Positions 12,003-24,460 of a stretch of DNA of 64,000 bases are shown piece by piece (the first letter of the stretch is position 1; each line of letters starts with the position of its first letter). Source of the DNA: Oscheius sp. JU75 (lineage: Eukaryota > Nematoda > Chromadorea > Rhabditida > Rhabditidae); assembly GCA_037178855.1 (NCBI GenBank), contig JASJZC010000001.1, forward strand, positions 2,232,001-2,296,000, given 5' to 3'. The notes beneath the pieces were generated by a model. It saw only the letters and a list, made by a program, of their open reading frames with translations, ran no database searches and had not been told where the DNA came from. Both the position numbers and the translations under genes were made by a program.

Positions 12003-12490
12003 TTTACTAAAGCGCAGTGGTGTCCGTTCGTCTGTCTGTCTGTCATGGTGCCCGCACCACTAACTGCCTGTCAACACTAATCTGACAAGTCCTTTAATGT
12101 CAAGAGACAATGGGACAAGTCAGCTGTAGGAAACTTCTGTTGCTGAAGATGCCAGAGGGCACAGGACACGACGATTCTCCAGAGTTCAGGACAATGAGGA
12201 TCTGGTCGAGTCTATGTGCACCCTCCAATCCAGCTCTACAGGTCCTTACTACTCTGGACATCCTGCAGAAGGCCCTCAAGTACACTGATCTCCAGACCAA
12301 CTATCATCTTATGGTCACGGAAAAAAGGCTTGAACGGTAAAAATTCCGGAGATCGTCTACACGGATCGACCAGATGTCTACTGTTGGAGCAACACAACAC
12401 AACTTCTGGACAACGTAATTGGCTCACTCTTGTTTTGAGGGCACGTACGGACGGACAGACAGAAACCGTTGCGCTTTAGCAGTAGAGAGA
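12003..12490. mobile_element. Short element with Helitron-5'-like ends facing inward
   Basis: The right end, read on the minus strand from 12490, is TCTCTCTACTGCTAAAGCGC followed by AACGG and TCTGTCCGTCCG. This closely parallels the 5' end of the Helitrons at 25012 and 29969. The left end, read on the plus strand, is ACTAAAGCGCAGTGG followed by TCCGTTCGTCTGTCTGTC, so the two ends are inverted relative to each other. The interior matches the repeats at 10630-11045. It is probably a non-autonomous relative, or two abutting 5' fragments. No gene inside. Confidence 0.45.
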
Positions 12491-12920
12491 TAGTGTGATT
12501 AGAGGGATTTTTGGTAGTTTCCCTGCAAGTTTTGTTTCCGCGTTTCGCGGAACTTTCGGCCGGATATTTTTCCCTCACATCTCTGGTCAGTTTCCCCCCT
12601 TGTTTCTCTATAATGTCATAGAGGGCAGATGTTTGTCGATTCACTACATTTTCCCAAAGACAACTTGGAAAAGTACAACTCTCAAGTAAGGTGGAGACGA
12701 GTAATCGACGAAACAAGGTAGTAACTGAATCACCCTAAGGGGAGAGGGGACAAAAAAAGAACGTAATCTCTATCTCATTCCACATGATACTATGTACAAA
12801 ATGTGAGGGTGCATACAGATAACATATATACAACTCTTTACAACTGTGAAATTGTTATAATCAGGAAAATAGGGGAAGAAATTACATTTTTGCAGTAATC
12901 TAGAAGTGAGTTCCGACAGT

Positions 12921-15900
12921 TTAGAGCCAGCCGTCGGCGTGCTGTAGATAGGCAGCCATGTGGCGAGGAATGGGCATCGAGTTGATGCGATTGTTGAACA
13001 GCATCCTGAATTTCTCGATCGACTCGCGCTGCACACGAATCTGACGCTCATCTCGGGACTCCGGGTGCATTTCCTGGAAAATTGAAAGGTTACAGTCGTT
13101 TAGGAGGAGAGTTGGAATAAAAAGTTTTTTGAAAATGTTCGTTGTGGGACCCTTTGACACAATATATTCAGCAAAACACCCTGCGTATTTTTTGCGCTAT
13201 TCAAGTCGCTGTCTGTCAAATTTTGCTTCATGGCCACGTTCACCACACACCATATGCAACGTTCGATCTTTTTCTACGTATTCCACACTAACATGCTATC
13301 AATGGATCCTACAACGAACACTTTCTAATAGGACCGCATAAAAAGCACACCCACCACCTTTCTTCTCTTCTCCTGAGCCGGCTGCCTTCTCCTATATCTC
13401 AAGGATGAATCCTCCTCCTCCTCATCCGACTGCTCGTCATCGCCGTGACTGTGCCTCCTCCTACGCATGACCTGCATTTGCTGTCTGAACAGTCTGGTGC
13501 TATTTCTCAGATCGTAGGGTGGAAACTAACCGCGAGACGCGTCTGTGCTCCCTATTACGCTCTTCCATCACGTCGGGAGGCGGCGGATTGTCCGGACGCA
13601 TAATCAGCTCTACCTCGGCGTCCGGATCGGACACATCGCCTGCTCGCTCGGGATCACGAGGTGGAATGATCGGGCCTTCTCCGTCGTCGCTCTGAAAAAG
13701 AAAGGATTGAACAAGATGAATTTGTAATTTTAATAGCAAGGGAATTCCAAAACTCACGCTAGATCCATCATCAGCTGGTCCAGCTTCTTCCTCCTCCTGC
13801 TCGTCCTCATCGCTCTCCATTCCTTCGTCTCTGAATGCGGGATGAATATTGACCTCGTCTGCTCCCAGAAAATCGGCATGTTCTTCTTGGAGTCTGACCA
13901 GGGCGGCCAATCGAAGCTCGGCCATCTCGTCCACATCCTCCTCGTCGTCTTGGGGAGGACGCTGTCGACGCTGAATAGCCTGGGCCAGATTGCGCGGACG
14001 GACGAATCTGTCCAGAGGAGGCGGAGGGGGAACAATCTGCTGGTTCTCATCTTCGTCCTCATCTTCCTCATCTTTCAGATCGTAGACCTGGACGCGCGAA
14101 TTGTCCTCCTCGAGACGACGGACCTCGCTAAAATCTTATATTGAGCTCATGTTCATGTCCGTTTGTGACGCCTGTCAATTTGCCACTTTGTCAATCAAGC
14201 ATAAACCCACAAATGGTTTTGGCCTCCTCCGCCAGCTACAACGGCAAACTGCACATGGGCAAAATCGCCCCACGGAGCCATTCCGGCCGCATTGACTTGT
14301 GCCTCAAAGTTTTGTTCTCCGGCTGTCAAGTAGACGGGACGGATGACGGCCTCCTTGTTGGCCATGTTACGCATCTTAGGCGGATTGTTTTTCCAGACCT
14401 TCTCGCGGATCAGGCTGCGAATATTCTCGCGGCAGAGACGTTGAAGAAAGTCCGGTCTGAACTGGATTATTTTAGATAAAATTGGGTATACCTGTTAATT
14501 TTTGGTAACAAGTACGGATTGTCGGTTTTTGCGGGGCGAACGAGATCGGCAAAGCTGCAGGCCAGCAGCCTTTGGGCGAGGAAGCGCTTCTCACCGGTAC
14601 GACGATAGCACATCAGATTTCCGTTCACAGGGCATATCAGACGACCGCTGATCTCGAGAAGACGCACCAGGCGGTCGATTTGCTTCATGCTGGTGACGGC
14701 TGCACCACAATAGATACGATCGTAGCGAGGCAGACCGGCCGAGATCTTCTGCGAGAGTCCGTTGCCGTGGACGAACCTGCAAATTGTCTTTGTTCATCGA
14801 GCCCGCTTGAGTTTGCGCGCAAACAAATAAGTTTTAGCCTAATATAAACCTTGATGATGTGCCCGAAGACTTTTGTGAAGTTCGGAGATCGAACCCGGCT
14901 CATTTGTTTCGTAGTCAGAGCGCTAACCTAATGAGCCAAGTTCGCGCTCGCGATCCGTTATGTACTTGAATAGGCGGATAAGGTGCAAGAGGTACAGTTT
15001 CCGGTGAAGCGCGCTCTGTCTCGAGAAGAATCATCTAATCTCCATTCACGTCGTTATTCCGTGGGACTGGTCGTCCATCAAATTGACGCCAGCAATCGAC
15101 TGCTCTCCCAGACACGGTCCAATCATCATGCTGATTTGTCAGAAAGGACTGGCAGTGTGATTACTCTCTCCTAGCTACTCAGTTGTGAGCTAACTATCGT
15201 CTATTCCTGTTTCAATGCTTATTTTGGAAGTGGGAGATTCCTGTTTTTAGTCTCCGGGAGGGGAATGAATTACGAAAGAAATATATAAACATTTTGCAAC
15301 GTCTAAGCGTGAGCTTGCACAAATGTCCACTACTTTCCTTAACAGGAGCTATGTTCTGTATCAAACTCTTCGTTCTAAACTAGAATGTTTGTCAACTTTA
15401 CGGAACTGGTAGTTATTAACTTTTTGTTACGTCTTCGAGTAATTTCGTACGAGTTCGGTCACTTACATAGGGACGGCAAAGCTGAATGGTGCCAGCTCGG
15501 GACAACTGAGCGTCTCGGCTCGACGTTCCACGCTGTATTTGACGAGATTCTCGTGAATCTCGATGCCATGATTTACGCCGTCACTTCCTGAATTATTGCG
15601 TATTTTCGGAAACTCCAAAAAGGCTACCGATAAGAAATCCGACGGTCGTGTTGAGCCATCCAGATCCGGATCCAATATTGAGGAAGCTGTGACCGCGACG
15701 GAGCTCCAATTTTTCCAGAACGGTCGCGTACATTCCCGGAGCGGAAATGTGCAGCAGCCCGGGCTGCCAGTTGTCTATTTCGGCTTCGGGAATCTTAATT
15801 TTAAAATTTCTCGGAGGACAAAAGACTCTGGTACCTTGAAAGGACTGTCTCTATAAGCCTCAATGACATGATTTGACGGAAAGAATCGACCGCGATCTAC

Positions 15901-16040
15901 GAGCCTGTAATTTTGTGAATACAAGATCAAAAGGAAAAAATAAACCTGAATGCTCGTTCCACATTGCTATCCTTGATTTGGTTGCCGCTAACCAGCGAGT
16001 CAACCAGCTCGTCGTTGCTTTTGCTACTATTAGAACCCAT
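12921..16040 (-). CDS. PCMTD1/2-like isoaspartyl O-methyltransferase domain protein
   Basis: Spliced gene starting [17 protein letters not shown] at 16040, just after an acceptor-like ttttacag. It follows PCMTD proteins along its length: NVERAF and [25 protein letters not shown], the SAM-binding motif [26 protein letters not shown], then [15 protein letters not shown]. The tail is a long acidic, Arg-rich region (about 13400-14100) ending [15 protein letters not shown]. That end aligns with the C-terminus of PCMTD1, where the family carries a SOCS/cullin-box-like segment. PCMT enzymes methylate isoaspartyl residues; PCMTD proteins are better known as E3 substrate receptors, so which role applies is inferred. 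One intron holds a tRNA-like element (14880). The stop is at 12921-12923. Confidence 0.88.
14880..14949 (-). repeat. tRNA-Arg-like remnant in a PCMTD intron
   Basis: Minus strand: TTGGCTCATTAGGTTAGCGC (A box and D arm), CTCTGACTACGAA in the anticodon position as in tRNA-Arg(ACG), then GGGTTCGATC (B box). The stems are degraded, so this is a pseudogene or SINE head rather than a working tRNA. Confidence 0.5.
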
Positions 16041-16610
16041 TTTTGCTGTAAAATTCGTGTATTAGAGCGAGAAGTTGAGGAAAAGAGGGTTGAGAGACAA
16101 TAAAATGACGTTGCAGGGGACAATGTGGCTGGGGAATCGATTCGTCGAGAGACAGTGACTTTTTTTATGTAGAAAATGTCAAGTTTGCATGTTTTCGCAA
16201 AGGGGAATTGTGTAAACTGGGAACTGTTAGCTATATCCACAAGGGTCATTCGAGAAAAAAAATCGCAAAACCGCTCTAAAAGAATAGAAAAAAATAACAA
16301 GAATCTGATGAGGAAATTGGTCCAACAGCCATTTTCTCCAAACCTCGCTGGTTTTCTGGCCATTCTGGATAAATTTCGCTCAAAAATATATCATTTCTAG
16401 GCTGTTGGAGAGCTGGAAGCAGAAAATGGCTGGAAATGGGGAGAAACGACCGGAAAATCGGGCCGCCGTGGTGAGTGCGAAAACGCTTTCGGGTCTCTGC
16501 CGGCGGGCAGAGACGAGGGGGCAGCAGCGACCGGGAGAGAGACTGGGGTGCGATATCATAGGGACAAGAATAAAGCATCTTTCCAAGGATTCTAAATTTT
16601 TACAGTCAAA

Positions 16611-17003
16611 ATGGTAGAAAATCAGGGCAATATCAATTTCAGAAGAAAAGGTCTTCGAAGAGCAAGAAGAATGAAGGATGCCCAAAGTTCCGATCTACAG
16701 GAGCTGAATTTCCAGAGAGAGCTGCTGGAGAATAATACTATCAAGGCAATTCAAAAAGTCTTATCAAACGTTGCAATGCTTCCCAGCAATTTTGTTTCTT
16801 TAAGATTCGGACTCAAAATTCGGTTCTCACAGGGGATCTCCATGGCCAGAGAGGAGACGGGGTTTTTGTACAAGTGGGTAACAATATCAAAATACCAGAA
16901 TTCCATCAAAAATTCGATGCAATTCAGCAATTCGCAGCACTTAGGATATTCTAGGCATTTATCTCAACTTTGGGATCTTTTGGCGGGTTTTTTTTGCTAT
17001 TAA
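16611..17003 (+). CDS. Hypothetical small protein, splicing uncertain
   Basis: A 130-codon ORF whose ATG lies 5 nt after ctaaatttttacag, an acceptor that would suit SL trans-splicing or a 5' UTR intron. The first 61 residues are basic then helical (RRKGLRRARRMKD, LNFQRELLENNTIKAIQKVL) and look coding. The rest may be interrupted by short introns at 16794-16832 and after 16861. No family recognised. The flanking 17000-18129 shows only A/T-rich and simple sequence. Confidence 0.32.
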   Translation: MVENQGNINFRRKGLRRARRMKDAQSSDLQELNFQRELLENNTIKAIQKVLSNVAMLPSNFVSLRFGLKIRFSQGISMAREETGFLYKWVTISKYQNSIKNSMQFSNSQHLGYSRHLSQLWDLLAGFFCY

Positions 17004-18129
17004 GGAGAACATAAACCTATTACATTAGCACTGATACAGAAGAACAATCAGTTACTGGGAAATCACAGCCGGAAAATAAAAACGTATCGAAACAGACAAA
17101 GTCTTAGTTTGAATACTCCTGTAGGCTTAAGGTAAAGGAATAATTTTAAGACTTCATACCGGTAAGAAAAATTAACTCCTCACGCACCTCTCCTTCAATG
17201 GTAATGTACACTTTCCCAATGGGAAGTAGTAGGAAAAAGTTACAGGAAGACGAGAAAGGGAATGAAGTATTAGTCGCCGGGTAAATAAGTAGCGCATGGC
17301 TTTCTCTCGACCACCTGATTGGCAAACAGCATGGGTCTTGCAACCGCATCCGGGGAAAACCCGCGCACCCAATTGCAGACGCGCTCGAATTGGGAAAGAG
17401 GACGCCCTGGCGTTTGATTTCAAGCCGTCTTCCTTTTACTTCATCATATGTTTTCAACAATTTCCTTTTTCTCCGTCGCACTGAAAGCCCCACAAGGGTT
17501 TTTATGTGAAAAGGATTTTGAAGTAAATGAATAGTGTGTAAGGAGTCGAGCATATGACCTTGAACTACAACAACCCTCTAGGTATTCCGTTCCTATTTCA
17601 TACTGTTCGTCCTGTTACATGAAAAGAACGAGAAAAACAAGATTTTCGTGAGAATTTTTCAAGTATCGCCATTATCGACTATTGTTTTCGGTAATATCGC
17701 AGACCAAAGCGCTCTCAACTTGTTTTTGCTCTGTGACATCTTCAAGAGATGTTGTGACGTGCAAAAAGCACTAAAAGGACGCTATGGTAAGGAAAATAAG
17801 GAAAAGTTGGAGGAGATGACGAAAATGAAGAAACAAAAATTTCAAACCTACCCCCAAAACTACAGACACGGGCGGGAATTCAAACTTATAACAGCCTACA
17901 AATTTCCAATTATTCTTCTTTTCTTTTTACCTATTTTCTCATAAAGATGCTAGTTATCAAGTGTAAAGTTGTCGTAACTTGTCGACAAAATAATTCAACT
18001 CGGAAAGTGTCCAATAGTATTCGGACAAATCCTCTGTTTACTACCTGTCACTCTTCTACTTTTCTCTTTTACTACTCTTTCACCCTCCAAAATCATCGTC
18101 AATTCGAAATCTAGCATATCTAATAGCCG

Positions 18130-21100
18130 ATGTTTTACGCCCAGTTCGTCCTTTCAAAGAAGGGACCGCTGGCCAAAATCTGGCTGGCCGCTCACTGGGA
18201 GAAGAAGCTCTCCAAGGCCCAGATTTACGAGACCAATGTACAAGATGCCGTTGACGAGATTCTCAAGCCAAAGGTTTGTCCGATTCTGATTGGAAAACTA
18301 ACAAAATTCAGGTAAAAATGGCTCTCCGCACTACAGGACATCTTCTTCTCGGAATTGTGCGAATTTACTCGAGAAAGACCAAGTATCTGCTGGCTGACTG
18401 CAATGAAGCCTTCCTCAAGATCAAGATGGCCTTTCGTCCAGGTCAGACCGAGCTCCTTGACGACGGAAAGGAGACCGTGGCTACAAAACTGACCGGACTG
18501 CCGGAAGTCTTCGCCGATTTCGAGGCTCTGCCTGACTTCAATGACCTCGAATTCGCGAACAACATGCAGGTATAGCTTCTTCCTCATTAATGGAAAGTTC
18601 AATCGTTGGCAAGCCGTCAGAATTGAAGCATTCAATGCCTAACACAGCTGCCCGATCGCGGTTTTGACCTGGGGCGGTCCCTGATCAATTTTTGAGTATT
18701 CACTATTGGAGAAAATTGGACCACGTTCCGCCTGAATCACTGCTTCTCCTTGCTCTTTCATAATCCACGGACGCCACAGAAGCTAAATTATTACTGTACT
18801 CAGAAACACAGTTTGTAACAAACTTCGAGCCTAATGAGATAGTTTTGAAACACACTTCTGTTTCGAATATTCACTTGGAAACAAACCCTTATATGATCCA
18901 ATTTTTAAGCCGATACCGGCCCGACCCAGGGCCAAACTCACGCCTCGTCCATGCCTAGTGCCCCCCAAAACCATGCAAAAGTTGGAAAGCTTATTATGGA
19001 CAAGAAACGAGACTGATTTGACGTTCACAGGGCTTGTTTAACATTTTTCGAGCCATTTTTGACGATTATGTCGGTCTCTGGTCGAGTAAGAAAGCGCCAG
19101 AGAGACAGCCTCTTGTCATTTAGCTTGCTAATGAGTTCTGATGCAGTTTAAACATTCCCCAGCAGCTGGATTTCTTCTGTAATGCCTACTTTTCAGATAA
19201 ACCAATCTCGCCTAGACGACATCACTCTTAAGGAGGACCTGATCACTGAAAATGCCAACTACAACAACGATTTTGGAGTAAACTGCTCACTTTTTGTCCT
19301 CCTAACAAACAATTTTTCAGATGGACGACTTTGGCGAAATGGCCATGGGAGTCGGAGCCATGGACCACGATTTCACCGACTTTGCCATCGGCCAGAACTC
19401 GTCCAACTTCGAGGAGGCTCGTCGCGACGGCACCGGCCTCGGCTTCGAGAAGGAAATGACGCCGTTCTTGGACGGCGCTCAGCCCAGTCGCAATCTGTTC
19501 GGCGAAGACGATTTCGGCGGGGAGGTCGGAGCCATGGACGACGATTTCGGAGACATGGGAGCCTTGGCCCCATTGGATGGAGCCGGAGAACACGACGATC
19601 TGATGCTCGGCGCCGCGGCCAATAATCTTCAGGGAGAGGAGAACAGCTTTGCACTGGAGCCGCTGGAAGCCGGAGCTCTGGAGAGACTACCGAAACGCAA
19701 TCAGCGAAAGAGACGGCTGATCATCGACGAGCAGAAGAATATCGGCGGAGACGAGATGAAGAACAATATGGCCGATTATAAGTGAGTTTGACATAGTTAC
19801 TAGCTGGCTCGCTGCTACCATATGGTCCCTTTATCTCTGCCATCCTGTCCCAAACTGCTAAAACTTGCTTTCTCTCCATCTTTGGCATCACATTCCGGTC
19901 AATCTGACAGTTTTCATCCCTCTCCCTTCCTCCTATTTTGATACATTTGCTCAATCGGTCACTTACAGCCTTATTATGTCAACTTGCCCTGTCATTTACT
20001 GTTAGGAACTCTACTATTGCTGTCAGCCCGCTTTTTTTTATACCATCTCAAACTCTTGCAAACCCCTGAACCCGGAAGCTATCTTGACATCACGTTGTGG
20101 TAATTTTTGCCCTGTCTCTCTTGATTCCTAATAACAGGTAGACGCTGTTCTTGGTCAACGAACACTGGTAACTGAACCCCATTGGCGGAATTTCTTTTCT
20201 TTACACAATCCTTCTTTTTTTGCCAACTTGTTCGTTGACAGACCCGATTTCTTTTCCAAACTCTATCCCATCTTTTATCGCTACCAAAATTCTGTGAACA
20301 ATTGACAAACCTACGCCTCATCAGTATGTGCAAACAGTCCAATTGACGCATGCTGTTCAGATCCGTTCTACAGAATTAACCAACTATGTATGCCTGTTAC
20401 CTGTTACAATCCTAATTTATTGGAGAAAATCAGCTCCACTCGAGGCTCTGTACCAAGTTTTCTTTGAAAATTGCTGTAAAGGTTGTTAGATGAGACCTTG
20501 TGAAATTTGATGGGGTCATGTTGTCGAAGACTACCATTTATCTAAGAATCCAATCTGTCGCCAGTATTTCTGCACTGGTAAAATTTGGGAAGTAGGCATG
20601 TTATTTGCAAGGTGATCTTATGCCATTAGCGTCTGTAAAATCAGCTGTCAGGGTTCAAGACGACGATCTTTCAGTGACACACTTCAATCGCTCGACCTGG
20701 CTCCTCCGACACGAAAACTGATGAGGATGAAGGAAGCCGGTACCGTGGAGAAGCTCTTCCAGCTACCTGGCTGCTCATTCCTCAAGGCCAAGCCTCTCGT
20801 CAAGGTACTTTTCCAGAAATTTCTCTCAAAAACTACCTGAATTCAGATCTATCAATCACATCTTATCATGCGAGCACGTGTGGACAGAGATGCCCCAAGC
20901 GCCCGTGAAATCCATCAGGATTTGGAGCTCTCCGAGCACATCGAGGACGACTTCATTGCTCCGGCGCCTCATGTGATTTTGTAGATTTTGTGTAAAGACA
21001 GCCGGTTTTTAGGAAAGTATGTTCGGCGACGAGTATGATGATTTTGGCCCACTGCCGATGCCTGACTTCCATGCTGACTCTCCTCCACCGATGGCCGAAC

Positions 21101-21943
21101 TCGAGTCCATAGCCGAAGAGATGCCGCAGAAGGAACAGGACGAGATTCAGATGCCGGACAAGAAGAGGAGAAAGATTGATGTGAGTTTTGTTGAGAACCA
21201 TTTGTCTGTCAAGCACAGCAGTGAAGTTTTAAAAGCACTAGCTTTGATAGTCTGCTCACTGAAAGTTCATATTTTGCACTTTTCAATATTTTACACACAT
21301 TTTTATGACTACTTGGTGTTTTTTATCGTCTCAGCGCTAAAAATAATTCTCGAAACGTATACTTCGACGTCAAAAATGGCGAGAAAAATGAAGAAAATTA
21401 GGAAAACGAGAGAAGAACTGCGTTTCCTCAGTTTTCTTGCACCCATAACGTCTGTGTCCCTTTAAACTGTTTGGAAGTCGTAGAGCAAGTTTTCGCAGCG
21501 GGATACTGTGACAGTTAGGAATGAGTCAATTTAGCCCTAGAGGCATCGATGGTTGAGCATATTTAAAAGACGAAAAAGTGCAAACTATCATTTTCGACTA
21601 AAGCATTCCATTTTGCAGAGAACCGAAGAAGACGAGACAGTCCTAGAAGGAGACGAGGACCACAGATGGACCAAGAAGACCCAGGGAGTGCTCAACGCGA
21701 TTGCCACCAAGCTGAAAATTAACGACGAGGTTAGCTTGGCTGTTTTCTACTTAAAAATCCCATTTTCAGATCACCCTTACCGATCTACTGAACAAAGGAG
21801 CCACACGCAAGCTGGCCGCTCAGAAATTCTACACCCTGCTGGTTCTGAAAAAATGGCAGGCCATTGATGTGCGACAGGAGGAGCCCTACGGGGATATCGT
21901 CATCTCGGCCGGTCCCAATATTGCCCAGACCGTGGCACAGTAA
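18130..21943 (+). CDS. rad21: RAD21/SCC1-type cohesin kleisin
   Basis: Nine exons (18130-18273, 18312-18569, 19197-19277, 19321-19781, 20675-20804, 20847-20972, 21013-21180, 21619-21729, 21770-21943) join in frame to 550 residues. The N-terminus [20 protein letters not shown], with [10 protein letters not shown] and [18 protein letters not shown], is the Rad21/Rec8 N-terminal domain that binds SMC3. The C-terminus ([32 protein letters not shown]) is the winged-helix domain that binds SMC1. The middle is acidic and disordered with repeated DDFG motifs. The protein closes the cohesin ring in sister-chromatid cohesion. Length is near the short end for the family. Whether it is the mitotic or a meiotic paralogue cannot be told from this alone; the N-terminus fits RAD21 better than REC8. 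A CAATAAAG poly(A) signal is at 22080. Confidence 0.93.
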
Positions 21944-22489
21944 TGTCTCTTCCTCGCGTATTCTTCGTTCTTCACTCTTCATAACCCCACCACCATTTTG
22001 GTCTACTTATGTATTTTGAAACCCCAACACGTTCTCGATCTCTGTAATATCAGTTTTTCCTGTATATAAGTAATTTATCACAATAAAGAACTACTAGCCT
22101 CTTTTCCAGTCATTTTAGCCGATTGCAAGTTCGCAAAAACTGAAGACTTTGCAGGCAGCTCGGTTCGCTGACATGAGAACAGGATTAGACGAAGAGATTG
22201 CTCGTATTGAGCAGACCGACAGGTACAGTTACATTGTCGGACATCAAGACGGTGATTAGGGCCAGGCTTCTTGAGAAGGCGGAATAAGAACAAAGCTAGG
22301 CTCAAGAGTCAGGACAGTTCCAACGGATTCCCAGCGCTTATAAATGATCGAAACCCTAGCCAGGCTAGTTGTTTCCCACTTAGACAATCCCCCTCCCCCA
22401 GAATTGTCAAAAACCAGCTAGTAAGAGGCCATAATTCATGAGAAAAACAAGTGGTAAATAACAAAATGATTTATCAACAATGAACAATT

Positions 22490-23661
22490 TTACTTGGCCG
22501 CGGCCTTCTGTTGGACAGCCTTAGCCTGCTTACGGACAACACGGGCATAGGGGTTCAGCTTGTTCATGAGGCTTCTCTTCCTCAAGGGGTTTCTGTGGAT
22601 CTTGGCGACCTTAACGAGCTTCTTTCCAGGACGGACGGCCTTGATGATCTCCTCGGAGCGAATGATCTTGGAGAAGTCAGCAGAGTCGACCTTGTTGAGA
22701 GGAATGGACCATCCCTTCTTCAGCTGGGCGGAGTTAGCGGCACGAGTTCCGTAGATGGCATTCAGTTTCTTGAAAGCAGACTCGGTCCAGATGATAAGAC
22801 GGCCGAGATGTCCTGAACATGCAACTTATTAGGGAACAAAGAGCTTTCTACCTCCGGGAGCGATCTTGAGGAGGTTGAGTCTCTCAACGTTGAGAACGTC
22901 AACTCCGGGAATGTTACGGAAGGCACGAGCGCACTCAGCATCCTGACCGTAAACGACGATGGGGCCAAGCTTTTGCTTGTGCTTCCTGTTGCGCATTTTT
23001 CCTTTGCCAGCACGAGTACGCTTGGAAGCATAAACCTGAAACAGACAGTATTGTACAGAATGTAATAGAACGATACCTTCTCAATATCAGCCCAAACGTG
23101 AGAGCGGCGAAGGAAAGAGACGGCCTCCTTGGTCTTGCGGAAGGACTCGACCTTGTCGGTAACAACGAGCGGGACCTCGGCGATCTTGTCGATGATGTGC
23201 CCACGAGCCTGGAGAAGAGCTGGGACTCCGGAGGCGGCGATGGCGGAGCAGATAGCGTAACGCTTCTGGGCTACGTTGACACGACGATGCCAGCGGCGGA
23301 AGACCTTCAGGGGAGCGAACATGTGTCCTCCACGGCACATGTTTCCGAAAGCTCCCTGTCCGGAACGGTGGGTTCCTCCTCCACGAACACGAGGAATACG
23401 GGCAACGGCACGTCCAGTTCCCCAGGATTCAGCAGAGTGCTGCTTTCCTAAATTTCAAAGATAAGGTGGAAATATGAATAAAAACAAACCGGCTAGTTCG
23501 GCTACGGCATGAGCCTGGCGCTTGTTCTTGCGGACCTGGTCGTGAATGAAGCTCACAATGTCTGGGCGGATAGGGGCCTCGAAAACAGCCGGAAGCTGGA
23601 GCTGTGTTTCCGTCGCCTCGTACTTCTCATTATAAACTGTGACGAGCGGGCGGGCCGCCAT
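22490..23661 (-). CDS. rpl-4: Large-subunit ribosomal protein uL4 (RPL4)
   Basis: Four coding exons. The start [15 protein letters not shown] at 23661 lies a few nt after ttattttcag, an SL-type acceptor. Diagnostic stretches are [21 protein letters not shown], the uL4 loop reaching into the exit tunnel, and [16 protein letters not shown]. Others are [39 protein letters not shown] and a Lys/Ala-rich end ([10 protein letters not shown]). Length, roughly 340 residues, suits the shorter invertebrate form without the long vertebrate tail. Codon bias is strong, as expected for a highly expressed gene. Confidence 0.96.
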
Positions 23662-23993
23662 TATTACCTGAAAAATAAAACATAAAGAACAGTTCAGAGA
23701 AAGAGTAAACAAAGAGGAAGCATGTTTCGAAGAGATTTACAGAGCAGAAAATTCCTAACAAAGTCTTGAGCATACGCGAACCCATGTTTTCGTTGCAAGA
23801 AAAGACAAAACTCGAATTTGAACGAGATTGAAAACGGTAAAACTGTCTAGAATCAAAAATAGGCCTCAATATGCATTCGTACAGCGTTTTCTCGTAATTC
23901 CCACCGTAAATTTCTTGAAAAAAGTGTTGTAACTGCTCACGAACGTACTCTTTGCATTCTTCTAAGATAAAATAGCGAAAAAGAGGAAAGGAA
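23662..23993. promoter_or_regulatory. Divergent intergenic region, RPL4 and a small gene
   Basis: 332 bp between the RPL4 start (minus) and the start of a 59-residue gene (plus). It should hold both promoters. A 3' splice-site-like ttattttcag lies 7 nt before the RPL4 ATG. I see no clear TATA box. Confidence 0.5.
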
Positions 23994-24289
23994 ATGGAGG
24001 AACAACTAGGAAAAAATTTAGGGAAAAGCCGGCTGATTTCGACCGACTATTGGTGCATCGGACTGGCCGATACGGTAGGTCGTTACGGGACCCCGCTCCT
24101 TCTGGGCAGTCCTTTAAACTCTTTTGAACTTTCCAATATTCGTCGAGCTGCTCTGCCCGATTTCATGGGTTTTCCACAATGTTTTTACAGAATTTTATCG
24201 AAAAGAGGTTGGCTAACGGTCGGTTTATGTGCGAATGGCCGTGGAGAAGATATTCCGTGGACAAGGAGCATGATTTAGTCTCGGATTAG
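23994..24289 (+). CDS. Hypothetical 59-residue protein, two exons
   Basis: Exon 23994-24074 (MEEQLGKNLGKSRLISTDYW ... GLADT) ends at GTAGGT. Exon 24191-24289 begins after tgtttttacag and reads NFIEKRLANGRFMCEWPWRR then YSVDKEHDLVSD and a stop. The phases match. The Trp/Arg-rich core looks like a genuine folded peptide, and the gene is divergent from RPL4. No family recognised; simple ORF finding runs past the donor and misses the true end. Confidence 0.55.
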
Positions 24290-24460
24290 TGGGAAAAGCT
24301 GAAATATGCATACTTTTCATCAAAACATCTGCTTTGAGGCTAGATTTTGCATTATTGTGCTCGCCACTAGCTCCCAACGTTGTTCTCGGGCACAGTTTGT
24401 CCCCCACATTCTCTCAAAGACCTTCTTTCTTCGTCTTTCCTCACAAGCTCATTTGCAGAA

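Noticed and set aside
14880-14949. Functional tRNA-Arg gene
   Set aside because: A and B boxes are recognisable but the arms do not pair well enough for a working tRNA.
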